The notes under the pieces are model-generated. The model did no database searches and was not told where the DNA came from. It saw only the letters and a program-made list of their open reading frames with translations. Below are positions 25,983 to 35,297 of a DNA stretch of 64,000 nucleotides, one piece after another; the first letter of the stretch is position 1; every line of letters starts with the position of its first letter. The position numbers and the translations under genes are program-made. This DNA is from JANNSX01 sp963741525 (GTDB taxonomy: Bacteria; Pseudomonadota; Alphaproteobacteria; Rhizobiales; Hyphomicrobiaceae), in the NCBI GenBank assembly GCA_963741525.1, contig CAVUIW010000005.1, forward strand, positions 186,001 to 250,000. The letters run 5' to 3'.

Positions 25983-27647
25983 ATGAGCTATCAGGTGCGG
26001 CGAGCAGAGCTCGTTGCCATGAACGATGCGCTGATGCTGCTCGTCCTGGGGGTAGGCGGTGTGATCGGCATCCTGCTGGCGCTCAACTCGGCTGAGACCG
26101 CCATGTCGGTCCACGGGCTCATCATCGCGGCCTTTGCCGTGGCGGGCGGGCTCGGCATTTTCTCGTCGCTTGCCGAGGGCAAGGCGAACCCAGGCACCGA
26201 CACCTACAGCGACGGGGTCATCAGGGCCGCCGTCATCGCCACGGTGTTCTGGGGCGTCGCTGGATTTCTGGTTGGCGACATCATCGCCTGGCAGCTCGCC
26301 TTTCCCATCCTCAATCTCGACTTGCCTTGGACGAGCTTCGGGCGCTTGCGGCCTCTCCACACCTCGGCGGTGATCTTCGCCTTCGGTGGCAACGCGCTGC
26401 TGGCGAGTTCGTTCTACATCGTCCAGCGCACGTGCCATGCGCGGCTCGCCGGCCGCTGGGCGCCGTGGTTCGTCTTCTGGGGCTATCAGCTCTTCATCGT
26501 GCTGGCGGCGACCGGCTACCTCATGGGCGTCACGCAAGGCAAGGAGTATGCGGAGCCGGAATGGTACGTCGATCTGTGGCTCACGATCGTCTGGGTCGTC
26601 TATCTGCTGGTCTTCCTGGGTACGATCTGGCGGCGCAAGGAGCCGCACATCTACGTCGCCAACTGGTTCTTCCTCGCCTTCATCGTCACCGTGGCGATGC
26701 TGCACATCGTCAACAATCTGGCGCTGCCGGTCTCGCTCTCCGGAACGAAAAGCTACATTATCTACGCGGGCGTCCAGGATGCGATGACGCAATGGTGGTA
26801 CGGCCACAACGCCGTCGGGTTCTTCCTGACGGCGGGCTTCCTCGGCATGATGTACTATTTCGTGCCCAAGCGCGTCGAGCGGCCCGTCTACTCCTACCGC
26901 CTCTCGATCGTGCATTTCTGGTCGCTGATCTTCCTCTACATCTGGGCCGGTCCCCACCATCTTCATTACACGGCGCTGCCCGATTGGGCGCAGACGCTCG
27001 GCATGACCTTCTCGATCATGCTGTGGATGCCGTCCTGGGGCGGCATGATCAACGGCTTGATGACGCTCTCGGGCGCCTGGGACAAGCTTCGCACCGACGC
27101 CGTCGTCCGCATGCTTGTCGTCTCGGTTGCTTTCTACGGCATGTCGACCTTCGAAGGTCCGCTGATGTCGATCAAGGCCGTCAACTCGCTCTCCCACTAC
27201 ACGGATTGGACCATCGGGCATGTGCATTCCGGCGCGCTCGGTTGGGTCGGCATGGTTTCCTTCGGTGCCATCTACTGCATGGTGCCCTGGCTCTGGGGCC
27301 GGCGCGGCCTCTACTCGATCCGCCTCGTCGAGTGGCACTTCTGGCTCTCGACCATCGGCATCCTGCTCTACATCACCTCGATGTGGGTGTCTGGCGTCAT
27401 GCAAGGCCTGATGTGGCGCGCCTACGACAGCCTGGGCTTCCTGCAGTATTCCTTCGTCGAGACGGTGGAAGCCATGCACTGGCCCTACATCATCCGCGCG
27501 ACCGGCGGCCTGCTCTTCGTCCTGGGTGCGCTCATCATGGTCTACAACGTGTGGCGCACCATCCGAGGAGACCTATCCGTCGACATTGCCGAGCAGCCGC
27601 GTGTCGCCGCAGCCCCCGAGCTGCGCAACCTCGCTCCGGCCGAATAG
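25983..27647 (+). CDS. ccoN: cbb3-type cytochrome c oxidase subunit I
   Basis: 554-aa catalytic subunit of the high-affinity terminal oxidase in the cytoplasmic membrane, reducing O2 with electrons from CcoO/CcoP. The start ATG 25983 follows GGGGGAG. Twelve or so hydrophobic helices are visible. Family landmarks: RPLHTSAVIFAFGGNALLASS (heme b His), WWYGHNAVGFFLTAGFLGMMYYFVPK (Cu-B His and cross-linked Tyr region), IYIWAGPHHLHYTALPDW-like segment (Cu-B His pair) and DWTIGHVHSGALGWVG (heme ligands). Length is slightly above the usual 475-540. First gene of ccoNOQP, with an FNR-type box upstream. Confidence 0.95.
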   Translation: MSYQVRRAELVAMNDALMLLVLGVGGVIGILLALNSAETAMSVHGLIIAAFAVAGGLGIFSSLAEGKANPGTDTYSDGVIRAAVIATVFWGVAGFLVGDIIAWQLAFPILNLDLPWTSFGRLRPLHTSAVIFAFGGNALLASSFYIVQRTCHARLAGRWAPWFVFWGYQLFIVLAATGYLMGVTQGKEYAEPEWYVDLWLTIVWVVYLLVFLGTIWRRKEPHIYVANWFFLAFIVTVAMLHIVNNLALPVSLSGTKSYIIYAGVQDAMTQWWYGHNAVGFFLTAGFLGMMYYFVPKRVERPVYSYRLSIVHFWSLIFLYIWAGPHHLHYTALPDWAQTLGMTFSIMLWMPSWGGMINGLMTLSGAWDKLRTDAVVRMLVVSVAFYGMSTFEGPLMSIKAVNSLSHYTDWTIGHVHSGALGWVGMVSFGAIYCMVPWLWGRRGLYSIRLVEWHFWLSTIGILLYITSMWVSGVMQGLMWRAYDSLGFLQYSFVETVEAMHWPYIIRATGGLLFVLGALIMVYNVWRTIRGDLSVDIAEQPRVAAAPELRNLAPAE

Positions 27648-27657
27648 GAGGCGGACC

Positions 27658-28389
27658 ATGCGCTTGAAACACGCTATTTTCGAGAAGCATTCGCTGGTGC
27701 TGTTGATCGGCATCCTCGTCACCGTCGCGATCGGCGGCCTGGTCGAGATCGCGCCTCTCTACTATCTCGAATCGACCATCGAGAAGGTGAAGGGGATGCG
27801 GCCCTACTCGCCGCTCGAGCTGGCCGGCCGCGACATCTACGTGCGCGAGGGCTGCTACCTCTGCCACAGTCAGATGATCCGCTCGTTGCGCGACGAGGTC
27901 GAACGGTACGGCCACTACAGCCTGGCCGCCGAGAGTATGTACGACCGGCCGTTCCAGTGGGGCTCGAAACGCACGGGTCCGGACCTGGCGCGTGTCGGCA
28001 GCAAGTATTCCGACGAGTGGCATGTGGCGCACATGACCGATCCGCGTGGCGTCGTGCCGGAGAGCATCATGCCGGGCTACCCATGGCTCGCCGCGCGCAA
28101 GCTCGACTATGCCGACGCTGCGGAGAAGCTGCGCACGCAAGCCGCTCTGGGCGTCCCCTATTCGCAGGAGATGCTCGAGAACGCCGTGGCCGATGTCGAG
28201 CGGCAGGCCAATCCCGATGCGGATGGGGCTGACGGGGTTGCGGCCCGCTATCCGAAAGCTCAAGTCCGCGTGTTCGACGGCGATGCCGGCGCCGTGACGG
28301 AGCTCGATGCGGTGGTCGCTTATCTGCAGATGCTCGGAACCCTCGTCGACTTCGCCGACTACGACGAGAGCGGTCCCAATCTCAGATAG
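27658..28389 (+). CDS. ccoO: cbb3-type cytochrome c oxidase subunit II (monoheme cytochrome c)
   Basis: 243 aa, start ATG 27658 after AGGAGGCGGACC, ten bases past the ccoN stop. One N-terminal membrane anchor (LVLLIGILVTVAIGGLVEI) is followed by a periplasmic cytochrome c domain with CYLCH near residue 70 and the axial Met in ESIMPGYPWL near 145. YVREGCYLCHSQMIR is diagnostic for CcoO/FixO. It transfers electrons from CcoP to CcoN. Confidence 0.95.
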   Translation: MRLKHAIFEKHSLVLLIGILVTVAIGGLVEIAPLYYLESTIEKVKGMRPYSPLELAGRDIYVREGCYLCHSQMIRSLRDEVERYGHYSLAAESMYDRPFQWGSKRTGPDLARVGSKYSDEWHVAHMTDPRGVVPESIMPGYPWLAARKLDYADAAEKLRTQAALGVPYSQEMLENAVADVERQANPDADGADGVAARYPKAQVRVFDGDAGAVTELDAVVAYLQMLGTLVDFADYDESGPNLR

Positions 28390-28398
28390 GAGGCGATC

Positions 28399-28578
28399 AT
28401 GACCTACGAGACAGTCGTCCAGATTTCGCAGACCACGATGCTCATCTTCTTCATCGTCGTTTTCCTAGCCGTGCTCGCCTATGCCTTCTGGCCCACCAAC
28501 AAGACCAAGTTCGACAAGGCCGCGCGAATGCCGCTGGAGATGGATCCGAACATGGACCGCAGCCGGGGGCCGGTATGA
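28399..28578 (+). CDS. ccoQ: cbb3-type cytochrome c oxidase subunit IV (CcoQ/FixQ)
   Basis: 59-aa single-span membrane protein, start ATG 28399 after AGGAGGCGATC. It reads MTYETVVQISQTTMLIFF, then a hydrophobic helix to about residue 33 and a charged tail (NKTKFDKAARMPLEM). CcoQ stabilises the assembled oxidase. Its stop overlaps the ccoP start as ATGA, and its position between ccoO and ccoP fixes the identity despite low sequence information. Confidence 0.9.
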   Translation: MTYETVVQISQTTMLIFFIVVFLAVLAYAFWPTNKTKFDKAARMPLEMDPNMDRSRGPV

Positions 28579-29444
28579 CCGAGAAGCACGAGATCGATCA
28601 CGTCACCGGCTATGCCACGACCGGGCACGAATGGGACGGCATCCGGGAGCTGAACAAACCTCTACCGCGCTGGTGGTTGTGGGTGCTCTGGATCACCGTC
28701 GTCTGGGCAATCGGCTATTGGATCGCCTATCCGGCCTGGCCGGCGCTCGCGAGCTACACGCAAGGCATGCTCGGCTACAGCCAGCGCCAGCAGGTGATGG
28801 CCGACGTCGCCTCGGGCCGGGCTGCCCAAGCCGAGTATGTCGAGAAGATCAAGCTGGCGGGGCTGGGGGACATCCAGAAGGACCCGGAACTGCTGAGCTT
28901 CGCGATCGCAGGCGGACGTGCGGCCTTCGGCGACAATTGCGCGGGTTGCCACGGACGCGGTTCGCAAGGTGCCACCGGCTATCCCAACCTCAACGACGAT
29001 GACTGGATCTGGGGCGGCAAGATCGACGACATCCACCAGACGATCGAAGTCGGCATTCGCGCCACGCACGCCAAGACCCGCGCCAATCAGATGCCGCGCT
29101 ACGGGCTCGATCAGATTTTCGAGCCGGCCCAGGTCATCGATGCGGCGGAATACGTACTGTCGCTGTCTGGTCAGCCGAATGACCCGGCGGCGGCCGGCCG
29201 CGGCAAGGTCTTGTTCGCCGAGCAATGCGTTGCCTGCCATGGCGACGACGCCAAGGGTAAACTCGATCAGGGCGGCCCCAATCTGACCGACGGCATCTGG
29301 CTGTACGGCGGCAACAAGGAGGCAATCCTCACCTCGATCCGGACCGGACGCGGCGGTGTCATGCCGACCTGGTCCGGCCGGCTCGATCCGGTAACGATCA
29401 AGCAGCTCGCCGTCTACGTGCACAGCCTGGGTGGCGGCAAGTAG
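28575..29444 (+). CDS. ccoP: cbb3-type cytochrome c oxidase subunit III (diheme cytochrome c)
   Basis: 289 aa, start ATG 28575 overlapping ccoQ. The N-terminal cytoplasmic YATTGHEWDGIRELNKPLP motif is typical, followed by one membrane helix (WWLWVLWITVVWAIGYWIAY). Two c-type heme domains follow, with CAGCH near residue 122 and CVACH near 220; axial Met candidates are in NQMPRYG and GVMPTWSG. It accepts electrons from soluble cytochrome c. Seventeen bases separate it from ccoG. Confidence 0.95.
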   Translation: MTEKHEIDHVTGYATTGHEWDGIRELNKPLPRWWLWVLWITVVWAIGYWIAYPAWPALASYTQGMLGYSQRQQVMADVASGRAAQAEYVEKIKLAGLGDIQKDPELLSFAIAGGRAAFGDNCAGCHGRGSQGATGYPNLNDDDWIWGGKIDDIHQTIEVGIRATHAKTRANQMPRYGLDQIFEPAQVIDAAEYVLSLSGQPNDPAAAGRGKVLFAEQCVACHGDDAKGKLDQGGPNLTDGIWLYGGNKEAILTSIRTGRGGVMPTWSGRLDPVTIKQLAVYVHSLGGGK

Positions 29445-29460
29445 CGGTTTTGGATCGGGA

Positions 29461-30976
29461 ATGACCAAGCTCGAAGCGTTAGCAGCCCAAGCGGTGTCGG
29501 AGGCCCGAGGCGCCACCGATGCCGCTCCGGGCATTCAAAGGGTCGACGCCGAGGCGGTCAACGCCAAGGCGGCGCGCGAGTTCTATCAGTCCCGCAAGAA
29601 GATCTATCCCAAGCTCGCTTTCGGCACTTTCCGCAACATCAAGTGGCTGGTGATGGCAGTGGCGCTCGGCATCTACTATGTGCTGCCGTGGATCCGCTGG
29701 CCGCGAGCGGAAGAGCTGCCCGATCAGGCGTTTCTCGTCGATTTCGCCCATCAGCGCATTTTTCTTGGGCCTATCGAGATCTGGCCCCAGGAGTTCTACA
29801 TCATCACCGGGATTCTGGTGGTGGCGGCGCTCGCGCTCTTTCTCGTGACGGCGCTCGCCGGGCGCGTCTGGTGCGGCTATGCCTGCCCCCAGACGGTGTG
29901 GACCGATCTCATGGTTGCGATCGAGCGGTTCTGGCAGGGCGATCGCAACGCCCGTATGAAGCTCGACAAAGAGGCGTGGAGGGCGAAGAAGCTCCTCCTC
30001 AAGGGCCTGAACTCATACCTCATGGATGCTCGTCGGTCTGCTGACCGGCGGCGCGCTCGTCTTCTATTTCCGCGACGCGCCGACACTGGCGCAGGAGCTT
30101 CTGACCGGAACGGCGCCCTATATCGCCTACCTCTTCCTCGGCATCTTCGCCGGCACGACCTACCTGCTAGGCGGCATCGCGCGCGAGCAGGTCTGCACCT
30201 ACATGTGTCCCTGGCCACGCATCCAGGGTGCGATGTTCGACGGCGATTCGCTGCTCGTCACCTATCGCGGACATCGCGGCGAGCCGCGCGGCCCGCACAA
30301 GAAGGGCCAAAGCTGGGAGGGCCGCGGCGATTGCATCGACTGCAAGCTCTGCGTCGCCGTCTGCCCGGTTGGGATCGATATCCGCGATGGTCCGCAGCTC
30401 GAATGTATCCAGTGCGCGCTCTGCATCGATGCTTGCAACGAGGTGATGCACAAGCTCGGCCGGCCCAGGAACCTCATCAGCTACGACACCTTCCACAAGA
30501 TCGACGCGGCAGCGCGCGGCGAGACGGCGCCGCTGAAGCTCGTCCGGCCGCGCACCATGCTTTATGGCGGGATGATCGCGCTCGTCGGCGCGCTGACGCT
30601 GTGGGCCGTCATCGGCCGCTCGACGCTCGAGGTCAACGTGCTGCGCGACCGCAATCCGCTCTATGTCGAGCTGTCCGACGGCCGGATCCGAAACGGCTAT
30701 ACCGTCAAAATCCTCAACAAGCGGCAGGAGCCACGCGATTTCAGCCTCTCGACGAAGGGCCTGGACGGCGTGAGCGTCAGCATCGTCGGTTTCGAGACGA
30801 TGCCGGAAAAGATCTCTGTCCCAAGCGACGGTTTGCGCCAGCTCAAGGTCTACGTGACGGCGCCCAGGACAAACTCGGCGACCGGTGACACGGTGCCCTT
30901 CGACCTCGTCGTGACGGATCGCGGCGACGACGCGGAAAGCATCAACGCGACAAACTTCAGGAGACCCCCCGGATGA
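29461..30976 (+). pseudogene. ccoG: Cytochrome oxidase accessory protein CcoG/FixG (4Fe-4S membrane protein), single frameshift
   Basis: Copper(II) reductase-like assembly factor for cbb3 oxidase, about 505 aa when repaired. The start is ATG 29461. The N-terminal part (VWCGYACPQTVWTDLM) and the C-terminal part (YMCPWPRIQGAMFD, CIDCKLCVAVCPVGIDIRDG, CIQCALCIDACNEVM, then an Ig-like tail) are both complete, but a one-base insertion near 30010-30013 puts them in different frames; removing one A gives a continuous hydrophobic helix ending in SWMLVGLLTGGALVFYF. Because every other gene in the operon is intact, a consensus error is the likeliest explanation. Confidence 0.88.
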
Positions 30977-31470
30977 GCGAGATCGCCATGAGGAGAATCG
31001 AGGGACGCCATGTGCTCGCGGGGCTTGTGATATTCTTCGCTGTGATGCTCCTCGCGAACGCCGTCTTCGTCTACTTCGCGGTCACCACCTTTGGAGGTGT
31101 CGACACCGAGGATGCCTATCGCAAGGGGATCGCCTACAACACGACCCTCGATGACGCCGCGAACCAGACGGGTCTCGGCTGGAAAACCAGTCTCGCCTAC
31201 GACAGCGATCGAGGTTCACTGGCCCTGACGATCGCCGACGCTGCTGGCCAGCCCGTCAGCGGTCTCGACATCACCGGCCGGCTTCTCCATCCGGCGACCA
31301 CAACGCGCGACGTGGCGCTCGAGCGCTTCGAGGACCACGGCGACGGGCGATACCTGCGCGCGCTCGATCCCACCGTCAAAGGGGCCTGGATCGCCGATCT
31401 CGTCGTGCAATCCGGCCAACAGACACCCATTCGCATGAGGCAACGCCTATGGCTGCCACCCAAGTCCTGA
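30973..31470 (+). CDS. ccoH: FixH/CcoH family protein
   Basis: 165 aa, start ATG 30973 overlapping the ccoG stop by 4 bases. One N-terminal membrane helix (HVLAGLVIFFAVMLLANAVFVYF), the conserved EDAYRKGIAYN motif shortly after it, and a periplasmic beta-rich domain with the GRLLHPATTTRD segment. FixH takes part in cbb3 assembly together with the copper ATPase encoded next. It overlaps ccoI by 22 bases. Confidence 0.9.
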   Translation: MSEIAMRRIEGRHVLAGLVIFFAVMLLANAVFVYFAVTTFGGVDTEDAYRKGIAYNTTLDDAANQTGLGWKTSLAYDSDRGSLALTIADAAGQPVSGLDITGRLLHPATTTRDVALERFEDHGDGRYLRALDPTVKGAWIADLVVQSGQQTPIRMRQRLWLPPKS

Positions 31471-33656
31471 CGGCTCACCCGGGCGCCGCCTGCTGCACGC
31501 CGGCCGAGCCGGCGCTCTCGAGCGTCGTTCTGACGGTCGAGAACATGCATTGCGGCGCCTGCATGTCGAAGGTCGAGAAGGCGCTCGCCGCCCTCGAGGG
31601 GGTTGCGGCCGCACGCGTCAATCTTTCGGCGAAGCGCGTCAGCGTCACGGTCGACCAGGACCGCGCCTCGACGTCGCGCCTTATCGATACGCTGGCCGCC
31701 GCCGGCTTCACGGCCGCCGAACTCATCGAGGGCAAGGCCGATGCCACCAAGGTGATCGACCGTGATCTCTTGAAGCGTATCGGCGTCGCGGGCTTCGCGG
31801 CCGCCAACATCATGCTGCTGTCGGTCTCGGTCTGGGCGGGCCTCGCAAGTGATATGGGCCCTGGTCTGCAGGCCCTGTTCCACTGGACCTCCGCCCTCAT
31901 CGCCATGCCGGCGATCGCCTATGCGGGCCAGCCCTTCTTTCAGTCGGCGGTGCGTGCCGTGCGCTCCGGGCGCCTCAACATGGACGTACCAATCTCGGTC
32001 GCCATCACGCTCGCCACCGCCATGAGCCTCTTCCAGACGACGCGCGGCTCGAGCGAGGTCTATTTCGATGCCGCCATCACGCTGCTGTTCTTCCTGCTGA
32101 TCGGCCGCTTCCTCGACAACCGTGTGCGCTCGATGGCGGTCGGCGCGGCGCAGAACCTGCTGGCGCTCCGGGCAACACGCGCGCGCGTGCTTTGCCCCGA
32201 CGGCACGACGCGAGACGAGCCGGCCTCGGCGCTCGTCGCCGGCATGCGCGTGCTGGTCGCGGCTGGCGAACGCATTCCAGCGGATGGCTCGCTGAGAACC
32301 TCGCAAGCCGAGCTCGACGAAAGCCTCATCTCGGGCGAGACCCGGCCGCGGCACGCTGGCCCCGGCGATGCCGTCTATGCCGGCACCGTCAATCTCGGCC
32401 AGCCGATCGAGATCGAGGTTTCGGCCGCCGAGGATCGGACGCTGCTCGCCGAGATCGCGCGCCTCATGGAGGCGGCCGAGCAGGGTCGCGGCCGCTATGT
32501 GCGGCTCGCCGATCGCGCCGCGCGCCTCTATGCGCCGCTCGTGCATCTCCTGGGGCTCTCCACCTTCCTGGGCTGGCTCGCCTTCGGGTATGGCTGGGAA
32601 GCGGCGCTCACGGCGGCAATCGCCGTGCTCATCATCACTTGCCCCTGCGCGTTGGCGCTCGCGGTTCCGGCGGTGCAGGTGGCGGCGGCGCAGCGGCTTT
32701 TCCGCCGTGGCGTGCTCGTCAAGTCCGCCGACGGGCTGGAGCGGCTGGCGGAGGTCGACACCATCGTCCTCGACAAGACCGGCACGCTGACGCTCGGCCG
32801 GCCGGTGCTTATCGGCCTCGACGGCTACGCGCCGGAGTTGCTTTCGCGGGCCGCTGCCCTCGCCGCCGCGAGCCGTCACCCTTACGCACGCGCGATCACG
32901 TCAGCTGCGATGCGCCGGGTGGGCGCCATCAAGGTGGCTTCGGGCGTCGAGGAGGTGCCGGGCTCGGGGCTGCGTCGCGATACGCCGGAAGGTGAGGAAC
33001 GGCTCGGTTCGGCGGCGTTCGTGGGTGTCGTGAATCAAGCTGGAGGCGAGACCCTCTGGTATCGCGGGCCGGGCGGCGAACCAATCGGCTTTTCCTTCCG
33101 GGACGATCTCAGACCGGATGCGCCGGCCGTCGTGGCTTCGTTGCGTCAGGCAGGTTACGATATCGAAGTGCTTTCGGGCGATGGCGACGCGCGCGTTGAC
33201 GAGGCGGCGCGCGCTTCGGGCATCGATCGCTGGCAGGGGCAACGCCGCCCGGCCGATAAATTAGCGCGGCTCGAGCAACTCTCGCGCCAGGGCCGGAAGG
33301 TCCTGATGATCGGCGATGGCCTGAACGACGCTCCGGCACTCGCGGCGGGCCACGCCTCGCTCTCGCCCTCGACCGCCGCGGACATCAGCCAGACGGCCTC
33401 CGATGCCGTCTTCCAGGGCGACGCCCTCGCGCCGATCGTCGAGGTGCTGGGCGTCGCGCGCATGCAGAAGCGGATGGCGCTGCAGAATTTCGCGATCGCG
33501 CTCGCCTACAACGCCGTCTCCGTGCCGCTGGCGATGACCGGTCACGTGACGCCGCTCATCGCCGCCATCGCGATGTCAACCTCCTCGATCGCCGTCACCG
33601 TCAACGCGCTGCGGCTCGGCCGCATCGCCTGTCCAGCAAAGGCAGCCAGGCCATGA
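31449..33656 (+). CDS. ccoI: Copper-transporting P-type ATPase for cbb3 assembly (CcoI/FixI)
   Basis: 735-aa P1B-type ATPase that exports copper for insertion into CcoN. The start is ATG 31449 inside the end of ccoH. An N-terminal HMA domain carries ENMHCGACMSK near residue 31, preceded by an AACC pair. Eight transmembrane helices are expected; the transport motif CPC is in IITCPCALALAVP, the phosphorylated Asp in VLDKTGTLTLG, the HP motif in SRHPYARA, and the hinge in MIGDGLNDAPAL. Frame intact. Neighbours ccoGH upstream and ccoS downstream confirm FixI over a general CopA. Confidence 0.93.
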   Translation: MAATQVLTAHPGAACCTPAEPALSSVVLTVENMHCGACMSKVEKALAALEGVAAARVNLSAKRVSVTVDQDRASTSRLIDTLAAAGFTAAELIEGKADATKVIDRDLLKRIGVAGFAAANIMLLSVSVWAGLASDMGPGLQALFHWTSALIAMPAIAYAGQPFFQSAVRAVRSGRLNMDVPISVAITLATAMSLFQTTRGSSEVYFDAAITLLFFLLIGRFLDNRVRSMAVGAAQNLLALRATRARVLCPDGTTRDEPASALVAGMRVLVAAGERIPADGSLRTSQAELDESLISGETRPRHAGPGDAVYAGTVNLGQPIEIEVSAAEDRTLLAEIARLMEAAEQGRGRYVRLADRAARLYAPLVHLLGLSTFLGWLAFGYGWEAALTAAIAVLIITCPCALALAVPAVQVAAAQRLFRRGVLVKSADGLERLAEVDTIVLDKTGTLTLGRPVLIGLDGYAPELLSRAAALAAASRHPYARAITSAAMRRVGAIKVASGVEEVPGSGLRRDTPEGEERLGSAAFVGVVNQAGGETLWYRGPGGEPIGFSFRDDLRPDAPAVVASLRQAGYDIEVLSGDGDARVDEAARASGIDRWQGQRRPADKLARLEQLSRQGRKVLMIGDGLNDAPALAAGHASLSPSTAADISQTASDAVFQGDALAPIVEVLGVARMQKRMALQNFAIALAYNAVSVPLAMTGHVTPLIAAIAMSTSSIAVTVNALRLGRIACPAKAARP

Positions 33657-33835
33657 CAGCGCTCGTCTATCTCGTGCCGATCGCGCTCGCGCTCGGCTGC
33701 GCCGCGCTGGCGGCGTTTCTATGGGCGCTGAAGTCGGGGCAGTTCGAGGATCTGGAGGGAGCCGGCTGGCGGGTTCTGGAGGACGACGCAACCATGGAAC
33801 ACGCCAAGCCGATCAAGCCAACACATGCCCGCTGA
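33653..33835 (+). CDS. ccoS: cbb3-type oxidase assembly protein CcoS/FixS
   Basis: 60 aa, start ATG 33653 overlapping ccoI by 4 bases. N-terminal single membrane helix (VYLVPIALALGCAALAAFLWALKSGQFEDLEGAGWRVL, where WALKSGQFEDLEG is the family hallmark) and a short charged tail. It is needed for heme and copper insertion into cbb3 oxidase. Last gene of the ccoNOQP-GHIS cluster. Confidence 0.92.
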   Translation: MTALVYLVPIALALGCAALAAFLWALKSGQFEDLEGAGWRVLEDDATMEHAKPIKPTHAR

Positions 33836-33849
33836 CACCTAGAGCACTT

Positions 33850-33905
33850 GTCCTTCCAAGTGGATACCGGTTGGCCGGAAGAAAGTGCTCAAAGCAAACA
33901 ACTTA
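33850..33905. repeat. Dispersed rhizobial-type repeat (AGTGGATACCGGTT family)
   Basis: The stretch carrying AGTGGATACCGGTT (33859-33872) recurs at 37320-37333, in both cases followed by a GCCG-rich tract and GTGC-type tail. These short intergenic repeats resemble the RIME-like families found in Hyphomicrobiales. It sits just after ccoS. Confidence 0.5.
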
Positions 33906-33962
33906 GACCGGCATTCCGATTCCGTAGGATCGAAAAACGGGCTAAGTGCGAGGGAGGAGCCC

Positions 33963-34811
33963 ATGACGCTAGTCTTGCTCGAAAGCGCGAAGAATGCGGC
34001 GACCACGAAGGCGGCGCCGGGCTCGGTTCTCGTTCGTACAGGCGTGCCATTCGACGCGCCGTGGAATTGGCTCGGCGCCGGGTGGCGCGATTTGTGGACC
34101 ACGCCTGCGATCAGCCTCGGCTACGGCGCGGCATTCGCCGGCGCCGCTTTGCTGCTACTCGCGGGGCTGCTGTCCCTGGGCTGGCAGTCGATCGTGCTCG
34201 TGCTGGCGGGCGGATTCCTGCTCGTCGGGCCGATGCTGGCCGTCGGACTCTACGAGCTCAGCCGCCGGCTCGAGACCGGCGAGGCCATCGATCCGCGCGA
34301 CGCGATTTTCGTCGGCGTCCGCTCACCGGGACAACTCGCGATCATGGGGGTCTTGCTGATGATCGTCTATCTCGCCTGGGTCGAGCTGGCGCTAGTGCTG
34401 CTCGTGTTGTTTCTCGGCGGGAGCGGCTTGCCATCGCCGGATGCCTTCGTCTCGACGCTGCTCTTCACGCCGCGCGGCCTCGGGCTCCTTGTCACCGGCA
34501 CGATCGTTGGTGGACTGCTCGCGGCCGCCGTTTACGCGGCGACGGCTGTTTCCGTTCCGTTGCTGATGTCGCGCGATATCGATGTCGCAACGGCTGTGGC
34601 CGCGAGTGTCAGGGCCGTGCTCGCCAACCCGAAACCAATGCTGCTCTGGGCCGCGCTCATCGCCGCCATGATTGGCATCGGCATTGCCACGCTCCTGAGC
34701 GGCTTCATCATCGCCTTCCCGCTCATCGGACATGCCACCTGGCACGCCTTCCGCAATGTGATCCACATCGAAGAAGAACCGGAGATCGTGCCGGATGTGT
34801 TGCGCCGGTGA
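33963..34811 (+). CDS. DUF2189-family integral membrane protein
   Basis: 282 aa, start ATG 33963 after GGGAGGAGCCC. Six hydrophobic segments are apparent, beginning with ISLGYGAAFAGAALLLLAG. The WNWLGAGWRDLWTTPAISLGYG entry motif, the VGPMLAVGLYELSRRLE segment and the closing PLIGHATWHAFRNVI are characteristic of DUF2189 proteins, which are often found near cytochrome oxidase genes. Function unknown; location after the cbb3 cluster suggests a respiratory or membrane-related role, but a repeat lies between them, so it has its own promoter. Confidence 0.75.
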   Translation: MTLVLLESAKNAATTKAAPGSVLVRTGVPFDAPWNWLGAGWRDLWTTPAISLGYGAAFAGAALLLLAGLLSLGWQSIVLVLAGGFLLVGPMLAVGLYELSRRLETGEAIDPRDAIFVGVRSPGQLAIMGVLLMIVYLAWVELALVLLVLFLGGSGLPSPDAFVSTLLFTPRGLGLLVTGTIVGGLLAAAVYAATAVSVPLLMSRDIDVATAVAASVRAVLANPKPMLLWAALIAAMIGIGIATLLSGFIIAFPLIGHATWHAFRNVIHIEEEPEIVPDVLRR

Positions 34812-34829
34812 AGGGGCGCGGTTCCAATT

Positions 34830-35057
34830 TCACGGCAGGACGGCGCACTGCGAGACAAGAGAATTGGAGAGCGCGATGTTCTCGGGCAGTGAGAACAGGC
34901 GGCACACGCCGCCGGAGGCGCGCGGAGTCGAAGCAAGCTTGAAGGCCGGGTCACGCTCGATGAGGGCAACGCTACCGGCTCTCGGATGGCCCCTGAGATA
35001 GCAGGCGGCGGCGGCTCCGATCGCGCCGCCCCCGACGGTGGCGATATCGGCTTTCAC
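34830..35057 (-). pseudogene. N-terminal fragment of FAD-dependent oxidoreductase (DAO family)
   Basis: Start ATG 35057 is followed by a dinucleotide-binding fold start (DIATVGGGAIGAAAACYLRG, GSVALIERDP) and STPRASGGVCRLFSLPENI, a DAO-family pattern. Coding similarity stops after about 65 codons, so more than 80 percent of a typical 370-430-aa enzyme is gone. The conserved GxGxxG is intact. It is the first of several fragments in this patch. Confidence 0.6.
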
Positions 35058-35111
35058 TGCCCACGTCTCCCTACCTGCGCGCTGAGACAGCTTTTAGCGC
35101 GCCGCTGCTCC

Positions 35112-35267
35112 GTCGGCGAGGGCGATCTCAACACGCCTTTCGGCGGTTACAGACGGTCGGGCTTCGGCGGTCGCGACAAGTCGATCCATGCGCATGACCA
35201 ATCCACGGAGATGAAGACGATCTGGCTCGACGTGAGTGATCCGGCCGCTGGCGCTACGAAGAGCTGA
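35112..35267 (+). pseudogene. C-terminal fragment of an aldehyde dehydrogenase (PuuC/betaine-aldehyde type)
   Basis: GDLNTPFGGYRRSGFGGRDKS followed by HAHDQSTEMKTIWLDV is the characteristic last 40 residues of gamma-glutamylaminobutyraldehyde or similar NAD-dependent aldehyde dehydrogenases; the stop is at 35265-35267. The preceding 450 residues are absent. Confidence 0.65.
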
Positions 35268-35297
35268 GCGACCCGCGAGCTTGCGGAAACGCGCACG

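Noticed and set aside
25923..27479. A 518-codon open frame on the minus strand opposite ccoN
   Set aside because: It is a mirror of the high-GC ccoN coding pattern: rich in Arg, Asp, His and Gly, no ribosome site, no recognisable domain. The ccoN frame is unambiguous.
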